Part shown: one piece after another, positions 45,146 through 57,900 of the stretch | How positions within the stretch are numbered: the first letter of the stretch is position 1 | Layout: every line of letters begins with the position of its first letter | Assembly: GCF_945859685.1 (NCBI RefSeq) | Contig: NC_079149.1 | Location: 62,948,991 to 63,012,990, forward strand | Reading direction: 5' to 3' | From: Eupeodes corollae | Lineage: Eukaryota; Arthropoda; Insecta; Diptera; Syrphidae | Length of the DNA stretch: 64,000 bases | Made by a program: the position numbers and the translations under genes | Notes under the pieces: model-generated | Database searches by the model: none | Told to the model about the DNA's origin: nothing | What the model saw: the letters and a program-made list of their open reading frames with translations, nothing else

Positions 45146-45739
45146 CTGGTATTTTGACACCTCTACCGTACACCATAGCACGTACACAAACTTACACAAT
45201 TGCAATGACAAACGAAAAAACAGATCCAATTATGTTCCTGTCCACAAAAAATCAATTTTTAAAGGTAATGTGAATTTACTTCGGAGATATTTAGATCAGT
45301 GGAGACTTACTTAATTAATATGTACGAAATACTAAATCTATGAGAGTACGAGGGAGAGAAAAAAGTACAATTTTGTTTAGAATATAAAAAAAGCGAAATA
45401 CAAGGCGTTTTATGAAACACAGTGGAGTAATTAACTTATTCGTTTTGTGGGAAAGGAAAAATCTAAAATTAGAAATATGATGAAATTTGAAACAATATTT
45501 AGAATAATTAAAAAAATAATAATCACATTATTTCATCCTTAATTTATATTGTCAACCAAGTTTAAATTTTGAAAATTTTTAACTAATTGTTTAGCTTATT
45601 ATTTTTTGCTTTAATAAGTACGCAATTGAAATTTGTATTTACAATAAGTATGTGATTTGCTTTTAAATATGATATTTGTAATTATTAAAATAATTACAAA
45701 TGCTATTATTACGGCCAACTCAATATTTTTTTAATATTA

Positions 45740-46660
45740 TTTAGACGATAGTATTCTTAGCTTTTCATATTCGTTCTCACATTCCTCTTCTTCGGATGTG
45801 GAACTGCAACGACAAAATATGATAAGCTTATTAAATTCTGACCTAAACAGCATTGTTCAATGGGGATTAAAAAACCGCGTGGAATTTAATGCTTCGAAAA
45901 CCCAATGCTGTCTTGTATCGTTAAAGCGAGATATGCCCCCATTGCCATTATCCATGGATTACACTTGCATCAATGAGACTGAACACCTCTATATCCTCGG
46001 TATGTGTGTCACCCATGAATGATCACATAGCGATGTCACCAAAAATGCCACAAGGTGTTTGGGTTTCCTTAGGCGATGCTAGAAATATTACACCCCTTTT
46101 GATCTGGCTATTATCTTCAAGACTTATGTACATACGTCCAAAGCTTGAGTATAACTCCCATCTCTGGGCTGGTGCTCCTGCAACTTACTTAAGCCTCTTG
46201 GATAGTATTGAACGTAGAGCATTTAAATTGATAGATGATAATATCATTATAAATCATTTACTTGGCTTGAACATCGTCGTAAGGTCTCTTGTTTGACCCT
46301 TACTTACCGTTATTTAAACGGCTTATGCTCTAGTGAAATAGCCAGTTGCATTCCTCCCCATAAACAGTTCAACCGTAATACTCGTACTTCTAGGAATGCT
46401 CATCAGTATACCCTCAATCCCAATTTCGGCCGTACTGTCAAATACAGAGATTCGTTCTTTAGCCGTACAACGCGAAAGTGGAATGCCTTACCACACTCTA
46501 TCTTTCCTAGTCATTGCAATATTCAGGAATTCAAAACCAATGTGCACCGACATCTCCTTTTAAACCCTCTCTCCTCTTCCTAGTGCTTACACTGTGCCTC
46601 TGCATAATTAATAATTAGGGTAGTAATATCCCCTTTGAGTGTGTGATCATTATAAAAAAA
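45740..46660 (+). mobile_element. Non-LTR retrotransposon 3' part (Jockey-like)
   Basis: Starts after the RT active site: LNSDLNSIVQWGLKNRVEFN, ASKTQCCLVSLKRD, then in other frames FLRRC, FKTYVHTSKA and LTYRYLNGLCSSEI. It ends with SRTTRKWNALPHSIFPSHC, IQEFKTNVHRHLL and a stop at about 46583. This is the standard C-terminal end of Jockey-type ORF2 (R.WN.LP). 5'-truncated with several frameshifts. The 3' flank ends with an A run near 46655. Confidence 0.82.
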
Positions 46661-46714
46661 GACCTATATTTGCATCAAAACCAAATTTGTAATTTTGAAA
46701 ATATTTCAGTTTAA

Positions 46715-47575
46715 ACTGTTACAATAGGAGATTGAGGAATGGAATCGAAATTGAATTGTGAGGATTGTGGTTTCGATCCAGGTATACGTTGTCAGTGGAT
46801 TGGGGAATTGAATTGAAATGAAATCAAATTGACACTTTGGTTTTATTTGTGTGCGAATTGTGTCGTAAGTAAATTCTATCTTTATTGACACAAAATATCA
46901 AATTGCATAGTTTTAAAATGTAAATAAAATAATGTATACAACACAAAACCCCGCACCAAAATTAACTCATCTTATACCGCGTTTACAAGGAGAATTGAAT
47001 CCGAATTGAATCAGGATTTAGCGCCGTATAGACCTGGATAGAGGTGAATCGAATCGAAAATTTGTTTGTAAACCTGAATCGGGGAATCGAGTTATTGGTG
47101 TGTGAGGTCTTGCTTGTGTGCGTGCGATAAGTTTTTCTATCTTGTTTGTTCTAAGCAAAAATACTCCATTTAAATGGAGCATTTTTGGTTCTAAGCTGAA
47201 TTTAATTTGGCGCTCGTCTTTGTGTTGAGAGCATTGTTATATAATTTGAAAGTTATTCACGTAGCAGTACGCACACAAATACAACCCAAGTGTCATTTCG
47301 ATTCCATTTGAATTCGATTCCTCGATTCAGTGCCACCATATACCTGGATCGAAATCTCAATTCGATTCGATTCGATTCCTCGATCTCCTCTTGTAACCAG
47401 GGTATTAACTGCTTGAACAGAATGAGATGCAGCTATAGCTAAGAAAATCGCTGCAAGCAAGAAAGTAAGAGCATTACACACGCACGCAAGCAAAACCTCA
47501 CACATCAATAACTCGATTCCTCGATGCAGATTTACAAAACAATTTCCGATTTAATTCACCTCATTTTTCATAGAG
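46715..47575. repeat. Overlapping inverted repeats rich in GATTCGATTCCTCGAT
   Basis: The segment at 46719-46760 (GTTACAATAGGAGATTGAGG) is complementary to 47365-47398 (CCTCGATCTCCTCTTGTAAC). Separately, 47042-47130 (GGTGAATCGAATCGAAAATT, GGGGAATCGAGTTATTGGTG, TGTGAGGTCTTGCTTGTGTG) is complementary to 47480-47570. The two pairs overlap rather than nest, so this is probably two related foldback elements or one rearranged one. No coding content. Confidence 0.65.
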
Positions 47576-47576
47576 G

Positions 47577-48268
47577 AAATATATTATCTAGAGTCCCGAC
47601 CTGTACCCGAGGTGAACTCTCTCAAATTCGTTGAATATATGTGAGTGGTGAAATGGGGGATTAGGCTAAAAAACTCATAGAATTTTTGTGACCTGTCAAA
47701 AATGATAATCAATTCAAAAATTGCTGATTTTTGAAAACAAATTAAATGATTTTTATGAAAAGTTTCACTAAAAACAAAAAATCATGCAGAAATTATAGGT
47801 GCACCATAGAACTGCAATGCGAACGTGGCCCAATTTGAGTTAAGTCCAGTTTTGACATATTAACAACGAGGTGAGAATTTTGACAACTCAACAAAATGTT
47901 AACAAGCCAAATTAATTTCCAGTAATGCAAAATTGCAAATGAAGGTAAAACAACTTAAATATCAAATATATTAAAAATGAATATATATAAAAAAAATATC
48001 AAATTATATTAAATATCGAAACAAATAACAAAGACTTGCTCTTAAAATCCGAAACCCATTGTTTTATATTGCAATTGAAGTTGTGAAATTGTAATTTTTG
48101 GAAGGTCACACAAATTTTATACTTTTTTTAGCCCAATCCCTCATTTTGCTTTTTTTCACCACTTACATGTATTCACCGATATCGAATTTGAGAGAGTTTA
48201 CCTCGAATGGAATTTGATGGTGTTTCTGGTGGGACGGGTACCGGTCGGGACTCTAGATAATATATTTT
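47577..48268. repeat. Foldback MITE with TCTAGAGTCCCGACC ends
   Basis: The left end is AATATATTATCTAGAGTCCC. The right end on minus is AATATATTATCTAGAGTCCC, then GACCGGTACCCG. Inner parts are also inverted (AACTCTCTCAAATTCG near 47621 and CGAATTTGAGAGAGTT near 48184; GTGGTGAAATGGGGGATTAG near 47645). About 690 bp, non-coding. The target duplication is ambiguous because the flanks are themselves symmetric. Confidence 0.75.
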
Positions 48269-48570
48269 CTGTATGCTATGGTGAAAATTTAAAATGATTC
48301 CTATAAAATATTTCAATAAAAGTACGAGTATTAAATTGGCTTTGTTTTAGTAACATTCTTACTTTTCTTGTGTTTTTTCGAATGTCGTAAGCTTTGTTGG
48401 TCACAAGAATGTGTTTTTGTACCTGAAAAAGGTAACTGAAAAAAATGTTTCATTCATTTTTTGTAAGCGTCTGGTAGCTCTTTTCAGAAACGACATATTT
48501 GTAGGAAAATGACTATCACATTTTTGTTTTGACAGCTTTTAAGGTATCAATTCGACTATCACCATATATA

Positions 48571-50200
48571 CACTGCCAATCACTAGGATGAGGCCACATA
48601 TTTTTCAACCGATTTTCGTTCTTTATACCTGCTGGAAATTTCGTACCAATAAAAATTTACTACATTTGAGTAGGCAGATATTTTCTTTAAAAAAAAGTAA
48701 TTAAATTAATTTCCCTACATTAATTAAAGAGCTACTTAAAAACAGTATGAAAAAGTGCGTCACTTGGATAAGGCCACATGAAAAATCTTATAAAATATCA
48801 AAAAAATGAAAGAAATGTTTACAGTTTTTGGTTTTCAAACATTTATTTATTAGGTTTTTCTCAATTAGTAATGAGTATGCCCCCCATTTTTCGATATGAC
48901 CTCTATTAGACGGTTTGGAATGGAATCATAAAGTTTTTTAAATAGTCAAGTGAAATCTCATCCCAGGCATCACGGATAGCTTCAATTAAGGAGTCCTTGT
49001 CTTCAAATTGTCTACCGCCTTCATAAACTTTTCGAGATAGATATGCCCTTACGTTTTCGATTATGTTCAAGTCCGGTGAATAGGGTAGCCATGGCAAAAG
49101 CTCTACGTTTTCTGATAAAATCCAGCTTTTGACAACCCTGGAAGTGTGGATGGGGGCATTGTCTTGTTGAAAAATCCAAGGCAGAGGTCCAAAAATATTT
49201 TTCATTTTCGGAAATGAGCGTTCCAACAAGTATTTGTAGCTGCTTCCGTTCATTGTTAGAGAAAGAAACTCCAATTCGATTTTGCCATAGTAGGTGATAG
49301 CTCCCCACACCATAACACCTGATGTACGGCTGTGATGTCTTCCCAAAATTAGTTCCTCTTTTCTTAAATCATGAAAATAAAAGTTGTAACCATCGGGGCC
49401 GTCAAGGCTAAACTTTTTTCATCCGAAAAGACGACGCGTTTCCATTGACTGCTCCAAAAGACATGTTCTGTTGCAAAGTTCATTCGCAGCTCCTTGTGTA
49501 CTTGCTTTAGAACAGGTTTCTTTTTGAGTTTTCTTCTCTGGATAGTACTATCTTTTCAAATTATCCTTCGGACTGTCGAAATACTGGCTGATACTCCGCT
49601 TTTGGACCTTATTTTAGTAGCTGATTGAGTAGAATTTGAAGCAATACGTAAAATTAACCGCTTTTTTCGGGATGTTGTTGCTTGGGCTGTGCGTCCTTTT
49701 TGGTTTTTTCCATAGTTTTGAGGATCAGCAAGATAGTTGCTTACAACTGTCTTACTTCTGTTCAGCTTCCTTGCTATTTCTCGGCTTGAGAGTCCCATTT
49801 CCTTGAAAGCATCGATTTGTCCTCTTTCTGCTACTGTCAACGTCTTTCCGGAACCCATTTGTAGTTGAAATTAAATAAAAATAGTTATTTGTAAAACGTT
49901 CTTAAATATTGTAACACAAATTTTGAAAAAAATTGCTGATCTGAACTTCTACAACGAAATATTCGCAATGGCCTCATCCTAGTGACTCACTTTTTTATAT
50001 CCTTTTTAGGTAGCTCATTCATTAATGTAGGGAAATTCCAACGGTCTTTTCTAATTAACCCTATAATTGTATCACTTTGTTTTAAGAAAATATGTACCTA
50101 CTCTCATGTAGTAAAATTTTCCGGGTTAAACAAATTCCAACAGGTATCGGACCGAAAATCGGTTGAAAAATATGTGGCCTCATCCTAGTGATTGGCAGTG
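48571..50200 (-). mobile_element. Tc3-like transposon, nearly intact (1630 bp)
   Basis: TA on both sides. The ends are exact inverses: CACTGCCAATCACTAGGATG, continuing AGGCCACATATTTTTCAACC to CGATTTTCG. The inverted repeats extend about 230 bp with gaps (GTAGGGAAATT blocks near 48715 and 50030). A second copy of the core occurs inside each: GTCACTTGGATAAGGCCACA (48759) on the left and, on minus, GTGAGTCACTAGGATGAGGC (49990) on the right. This matches the long, two-site ends known for Tc3. It encodes one transposase (49858-48906). It sits about 600 bp upstream of kintoun. Confidence 0.92.
48906..49858 (-). pseudogene. Tc3-like DD34E transposase with one stop and one frameshift
   Basis: Minus strand from ATG 49858: MGSGKTLTVAERGQIDAFKE, helix-turn-helix LSSREIARKLNRSKTVVSNY, second HTH region ATKIRSKSGVSASISTVRRI. 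A TGA then interrupts, followed by RRKLKKKPVL and RVVFSDEK. A one-base loss in an A run near 49420 shifts the frame before the GPDGYNF part. The rest is open (49346-48906): VMVWGAITYYGKIEL, QQDNAPIHTS, LPYSPDLNIIEN. The catalytic residues D, D and E are present with 34 residues between the last two. Only two lesions means a young copy. Confidence 0.9.
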
Positions 50201-50209
50201 TACATCCAA

Positions 50210-50794
50210 TTCGATTATTTTGACTGTCATATATCAGCAATTATCTTAGGTGATTCCACCCCTGTTGAGTGTAAATTCGTAGATTAGTTACTTAAATAAA
50301 TGAACAAACTAATATATCATTGAAAAATTAAAAAAAAAAATTGTATCAAAACACCAAATTAACCACTTTGAAATTTACACTACGACCCCACTGTGCAACA
50401 TATGGTTTTCCGCTCATTGAAAAACCGGATTGACAATCGATGTTTCCTATCTTAGCGCTGAGTATCTTTATGAAGGGCAGTTGTGTCAAAATATCACAGA
50501 AAAGCAGGAAACAGGTTTATCTCGATATCTCGAGGCATAGAAAAACTTCTAGAAAGAAGCGGCCGCTATAAATTTTCATCTACACAATTGGAAAAGAAAA
50601 AATAATTGAAATCAAAATATTTTTGCTTTAATAAAACTCAAGTTTTGAAACTTAAAGCGATTTAAATCATCACAAGAGACTAACAAAAATATTCATAGTT
50701 GCGCAATATATTTATTTTTTGTGATAACATTCAAGAAACCGAAAAGCAATTTTATCTATACATTTATATAGGTCATTTTTATTGATTGTGTGAC
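50210..50794. promoter_or_regulatory. Kintoun upstream region
   Basis: Between the Tc3-like element and the kintoun ATG. It must contain the proximal promoter and 5' UTR. No motif is claimed. Confidence 0.35.
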
Positions 50795-51953
50795 ATGTCC
50801 GTAAACACAAATTTAGATAATTTGGACATTACACGTGAAGAATTTGATAAATTGAGCATAGCACTTCATAAAGAAGAGTTCAGGAAACTTTTTTTAGATT
50901 ATTGTGAAGAAATACAAGATCCGAAAAACCGCAAGCAATATGAAGATGAAATAAAGCAATTGGAAGCGGAACGTGGTGTTGACGTGACTTTTCTAAACCC
51001 CGAACCGGGTTTTGTTGTTGAAACTTCGGTAAATGGTGATTCCAAATGCTATCTTAATATAGCTAAATGCGAGAAGATAATTGCCCCTTCAAGTCAACCC
51101 AGCGTTGATCCCAAAAATGGAACCAAGGGTTTGAATTGGAGCATTCCTCATGGACTTCCCCCACCGCGACACGATTATGATGATCAAAACCGTCGCTGTC
51201 AAGTATTTGACGTGTTATTTCACCCTGAGGCGTTTTCCTTAGCGGAGAAAAATTCAGCTTTCAAGCAATGCCTTGTTGATACTGCTTGCAATGGAATCGA
51301 AAGAGAGTACAAGGTGCGGCTGGACCGCGTAAATATAAAATTTCCAAATCTGAATTTTAAAGGCATTCAACGAGCCTCTATTATTCGAAAATTATCGGAA
51401 ACTGCCCCTCTCTATTCCAACGATGAATCCAACCCAATCGATAAAATTTTCCCACCGAAACCTGAAGCTAAGGTCAAAACGCCGACTTTTGTCGTAAAGG
51501 ACAATCATTTAGATGAGTACACCAAGCCGAAGTATGTGCTTAAACACCGTCGTCCAGTCGATATGTCGGAAATGACTTATGAAACGGATGCCAAAATGAA
51601 TGTCACAATTCCGAAGGAGCTAGTGGTTGAAATAGAACTGCCTCTTTTAAGTTCAGCAGGCGACTGCGTTTTAGATGTTACTGGGAAGAAGCTATATTTT
51701 GTTAGCGAGAAACCTGCAAAGTACAAATTGAATGTGGACCTTCCTTATTTGGTAAAAGATAAAGACGGTTCTGCCAAATTTGACACTGATAAACGTAAGC
51801 TCGTTGTTACACTGCCCGTGAAAGAATCTAAAAAAGAACGAACTATACAAGATTTTTACCGAGAGGATAGTGGCGTCGAAAGCGACATTCGGGATGATTT
51901 GTCAACAAGTTCAATTTCGAAAAATCCACCAGAAGAACTGGAAACAGAAAAAG
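50795..51953 (+). CDS. Ktu: Kintoun exon 1 (PIH1 and CS-like parts)
   Basis: Residues 1-386, ending AAAAAG|GTAAAT in phase 1. The open frame runs on to 51976, but the splice to 57470 (G|AA, glutamate) continues the family sequence. Confidence 0.93.
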
Positions 51954-54900
51954 GTAAATTTAAAAATTATACTTAATAAAATTTCTAAAAATAATAAGTA
52001 TCTATTGTTTTAAACTACTGTGCAATTGAGATAAGTTGATCAATTGAACATAAGAACTAATGTATGTATACAAATTAATCTTCATTTACTTACAACTTAA
52101 AAAAAGACAAAGGTAAAAAACTTATATAAAGGCCAAAACTATTTATATATCAAAATAATAGCTGATGTGCATGCATAATGCAGTAAAGAAGATTGAACAT
52201 TTTGATCTACCTGCTGCCCAAAATTGAGATATAACACACCTGTTCAAAAAAATGGGTGTGATAATTAAATTTTGTATTAATTCATTTTTTATAACTTCTG
52301 TACGTAAAATATTAATTTTACGTAGATATTTTTAAAGCCCTTATATTAATCAAATGAAAAACACTTAAGACAATGTAGGCCCAAAACTGCAGATGGAGGT
52401 ATTTTCACTTGGATAAAAAAAATAAGTGCGTTTTCCTAAAGTATGAATACTATCGTTTTAAATAATAATGCATATATTTTATCACAATTTACATACTCTG
52501 ATAACCTGTGTATCCTCCATTATCATCCAAAACTTTTTGGAGTCGTCGTTGCATTGACTCTATTAACTTTTGGCATGTTTGGCGAGGTATGGAATACCAT
52601 TCTTTTTGAACCGCTTCCCACAATTGGTTTCCGTTGGTGAAATACTTACCTCCTTATTTACGCTCAAGCTCATTCCACTATTTCTCAACAATATTGCGAA
52701 CAGGGGATTGACTTGACCATGGGACAGCGGATACTTGTTTTTCCTGAAACTAAACTTTCACAAGAATTTGTGTGCATAGCCCTTGACGAAATAAAAGGAT
52801 TTGATTTAGTTTTTAGTCCAGCCTATATTTTCGTTTACTCCTCTGGGCTTGAGAGCATTTATTATTAAGATTTTAGATCCGCCTAGGCCCTCCGCAATAA
52901 ATTGCCCTCGTCTTTAGGTCCACGAACTACAGTGATGGACAAAATAAAAGAAACAAGCTTCGTGTTCATTCTTTTTAACACATAAAAAGGTATTTGTCAA
53001 GAGTAGGAAAATAAAAACTAAACGGCTATATTTTTAATTATATATTGCTCATATATATGTGTATATATACACATATATATATATATATATATTTTAAATA
53101 TAATAACGGGAAATAATGATAAAAAGTAGATTTGTAATCATTATATTGTTTCATCCTGGAAAAATAATAGAAACAAAATTAGAATGGTACTCCTTATGTA
53201 TCGAGATACTAACTTAACGGTAAGGATATTTCAAATTCTTCGAGTATTTTGTAGTGCCACTCTTATTATTAATAACTTCCTTCACCATTCGGCACATGTC
53301 TGTACAGGTATGGAGTACCTCTCCCTTTGAATTTTCGACCAAAACTCGTATTTGCAATCTCCGATTCTTTGCTGTAGAATGCCCCATACATAAGTGTTCA
53401 ATTAGGTTTAGGTTGAGGGAAAACATAACATTGTTTTATTGGAAGTATTGTTTAGTCAATTTTGAAGTGTGCTTCGGGTCATTATCCTGCAGGAACTCTC
53501 ATTTGATTGGCACCTCCTCTTCAGTTAATGTTAGCATAACTGAATTTAAGATGTGGACATAATCCACATCGCACATATTATCCGCGATCCAAAATATTGG
53601 ATCTACTCCAAATGCTGAAAATCAAATCATTTTATTTCCACCACCCTGCCTCACTGTTTTGGTTTGTGTATTTTGAGTTAAACTTCTTGTCTTTTGGCCA
53701 TCTCACATACATTTTTCCATCGGAAGTAAACAAATTCATCTTCGTTTTATCCGACCACACAACGTTATTCCAATAAGAACGGTGTATTTTTTTTTTGCAA
53801 AGGGAAGTTTTTATATAATGGTTTTCTTGGTTAAAAAATGTAACTTTTCGTAAGCTTCTACCAAAAAGACTTGCTTCTAAAAGTTGGTTTTTTTTTGTTC
53901 TAGCTATGACTGGACCGTTTTTGAGTTGTCTTAAAAAAGAAATGGTTTCTTTTTACATATTCTTACTTAGCAATAGTGAATAGAACAGTATAAGGTTTTT
54001 GCCATTTCAACCATCACTTTTCCAACTTGCTCCAAATGAGTGCATTGTAATTCACGACATAAACTTATTAAAATTATAGACGACTTTTAAAAAATTTAGT
54101 TAGTGTCGAAAATAAAATATCTGACAAACTAATAAACAAACTCAACAACCCTATTTGCATAAATTAACCTTAAGTTAAAATAACAGTTGAAAAAGCTTGT
54201 TTCTATTATTTTTTCCAGGCGAATTCATCATTGGCCTCAAAATTTTTACAATTAAGTGAAAACAAAAAATTGTTTCCACAAAACAATTTTGAAATTTGAG
54301 AGCATTATTAGGAATGATTAAAATATAAGAGGACTAATGACAAAAAACTTAATTGGTAATTTCTTTCTTCTGGCGAGAACTGAATAAGAAGCCTGGCTTT
54401 TATTTGGAGCACACCTCTTGTATGGCCAGCTTCTAGAACACATAAAATCTTATTGCAACACAAATAATTTAGCTGCTTAGCATTAAATCACTTAATAGCT
54501 TTATTTAAAACATCTCAAAGAATTTCAAATAAATGTCATTGTCCATAGCTTTTTTAAAAAGATGATTTTAGTGTTAAGTTGAAAAAATGTTGTATATCCA
54601 AATACGGCAGTTTATACTTTTTGATCAAGAAAAATATGAAGCGGATCCAATGTGGTATTTATGCTAGAACCGACATCAAAACATATTTATGATCCCAGAT
54701 TACAATACGAACGATTTAATTCTTAGTGAAACATTCATATAAAATTACAATTAGCAAACTAAAGCTCGTACAAAATTTTATAAATTTCTTTTTCATCCTA
54801 ATCTCAAACACCAAACTTTTGCAGTTGTCATAAATTAATTTAACGTAAGATCAAGATTCATAAAACCTTCTAATAAAACCAAAAACAATAAATCAAATGG

Positions 54901-57900
54901 GGTGGCGTAACAGTCCGTTGTGAACCAGGGCCTAGTGACTTACAACTCTCAACCATTCCTGTGTGCGAGGACTGTTGTCAGGAATGGAAGGGACCTACAA
55001 TTTAAAAAACAATAAATGCAAGGTATAAAAAACGCTTACCTAACAACCTTTTAGATTCAACTAACTTCTTACACTACGAGAGTGGTATTGTGGGCTATTC
55101 TTCCGATAATACTCTAATTATAGGAAATCTGTAGAAATCTTCGATCTTTCTACAAATTTTCGATCACATTATTATCTGGTGATTATGGTGACAGTTGTAT
55201 CGAAATCAGGAACGCGCTTCGTAAGGGTTTGGGTTTGAAATCGTTGTCTTCTTAAAATTTGAAATTATCTTTTATCCCAAGTCTGTCAGCACAAGCATGT
55301 AAATTTGTTTTCAGGATCTCCACGTAAAATAAAATTGTAGATTCCAATCCAGCAAGACATCCTCAAACCATGACCCAGTTTCCACTGCCCCGTTTAACAG
55401 TTGCCTTCAATTTTTTTTCTTTCAGCTCTTTGTTGAGCTTACGCCAAATATTGACTTTACCATCCGAGTCAAAAAGATTATAGATATTTGCTTTCGTCGG
55501 TAAAAAATCATGTTTTCCTAAACTCAAAATCTTTGTTTGCTTTGCTAATAAACGGTTTCGTCTGGCCTCTTTAAAAGCATTTTACTAGTTTTATTTTGAG
55601 TTATTTGTTGTGAGTTTTGAAGGAAACTCTCGCTTATTTTACTATTGGTCAATATTTTATTTTATTTAACTTAAAAAAATTGAAGGTCTTTGGTTTTAGT
55701 GTTTATTTGTTTTGCATTTATGCATCTAAAATAATTTGTTTTATGTTTATTTTTATACATTTCTTAAAATAAGTAATGTACAGTGGTGTAACACGCTAAA
55801 AACTTAAATGTTTTGTTTTTTGTAAACATTTTCTTTTTTTATAAGATGAAGAGTATATTAATTTATTATTTTTTCCAAGAAGTATAATTACTTACTAAAA
55901 CATAAAATAAAGAAAAAAACAAAGGACCATTAAGGTAATAAATTATTTTGTTTGAATTTTTACACTTTTCACACTTGGCAGTTAGAATTTTGTACTATAA
56001 CCCTTTGTACCACATCTTGGACTGTTTTTGGCATTGACTCCACAATTTTGCTGCAGGCACTTTGTAGTATTGCATACCAAGCTTTTTTAAAGTTGTTCCA
56101 CAAATCTTCCTTCTTTCTTCTGGATTTTTTGGCAGCGAGTGATTTTTTTTACAATGGCCCATAAGTTTTCCAATGGATTTAAAACTGGAGATTGAGAAAG
56201 CCAGGGCACTACATCGATCATTTTCTCTTAAATCCAGCTTTTGACTTTTCGAGATGTATGCTTTAGGTCGTTGTCTTGCATGAATTTCCACCTCAACGGC
56301 ATTTCATACTCGGCATACGGAAGCATTACTTCCTCTAGTATTTTTGTGTTCTGATGCTGGTCCATTTTGTTTTCGATCCGATAAATTGAACCTAACCAAT
56401 ACCACGAAAAACATCCCCACATCAAGATGTTTCCACCTCCGTGCTTTAATGTTTTTGTAGTATACTTTTTAATATCCCCAGAAGACTTACGGGTTCTCCC
56501 TAGGTAAACGTTTAATTTGAGCATCAAGTTTCTGAGACGTTGTCCGGGGTCTGCATGTTTTTGCGTTGGTTTTTTGGGGATTTAGTGCCTTAAACACAAA
56601 TGTCTTTGATCTCCCAATTATTTTGGCCACTGCCCGCCGCGACTTTCCATATTGCACCAGTTTTAGGATAATTCACCTCATGGTTTGGGTGCAATGTACT
56701 CAGCGACATTAATGTGAATTCTCATTATAATTGAAAGAATTTTATTCCAAGGATAGTGTTCTTTCAAATTTTTTATTAAAATCTCAACAATTTTAACATA
56801 AATTCAAACAGAAGTCACTTGGTCTTATTGTTTCGTCCACCTCCAATGAATGTTTTTTTTTAGGTTTGTTACTTTTACACTATAATAAACTGTTTATTCT
56901 TTTTTTTCGTTGAATCATAACTTTACCGGTTAACACAAAAAGGTTTATCAATAACATAAATAAAAGTAAATTTTGGGTAACTTCTGTCAAAACATTAAGG
57001 GTGTCTAGCAAGAGGTTCATCAAGAAATATTAGCCTTTCTTTTTGAATGAATATATTTATTTATCTTCTTGATAAATAAAATAAATAAGATTTCAAGTCT
57101 CTGAGATTCTTTTTTGACTGTTTTAAGCCAAGTTTTCACTGGCTTCATCAAGAGTAAAAGGTTCCCATTTTATTGCACAAGGCGTCAACTTCCGCTATCC
57201 GCCATCTTGTTCTGTTACCAAGCTCCTGAGATTCTTTTTGACTGCTTCCCCAAGTTTTTTACTGTCCTCAGTGCTTCTTATATTAAGGGTAAAGCGATCC
57301 TTTTCCATTGCGTGTTTTGAGATAAGGTCTTCATCGTGTTCTGTGAACAATCCACTGTCTTTTGTGGATCCACTTCCTTTTGTGGATAACCATGTCGATT
57401 GGATTTATGTTAATATGTTTTTTCTCTCTTTACAATGTATCTAACGAGTTATGTTTTCTTTTATTTCAGAATCGGAGCTTTGCCATTCTCCGACGGTTTC
57501 AAGGAATCCTAATTTCTTTCTCAAAAATTCTATTAATTATACATTTCCTCAACACTTTGATCTCAACGTTCTTGATGAAACAATTGCAATTGTTTTAAAC
57601 ATTCGTAATGTTGATAATGAATCTATTGATTTAATTAAAGGCGATAAGTTCTTTCACATTCAATTTTCTTCTATTGGAGCGGGTTATTACCCAGCTTATT
57701 ATGCATTTTATTTCGAGTTCGTTGAACACAGTGCTGTGCAGATAGATTCTGTTGATGCCGAAGCATGGGATAATAACGTTGTATTGAGTTTAAATTTGAG
57801 AAATTTCCAAAACATGGAATACTATCATGCTGGTCTCAATAAAAACAATCTAAAACTTTATAGAATTAAAGATGAATTCATATTGAACAATGTAAAAGAA

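Noticed and set aside
50786..50794. Possible TTG start upstream of kintoun ATG
   Set aside because: Non-ATG start is not needed. The ATG at 50795 fits the family N-terminus.
52443..52640. 65-codon plus-strand frame
   Set aside because: Complement of the Tc1 transposase C-terminal region on the minus strand.
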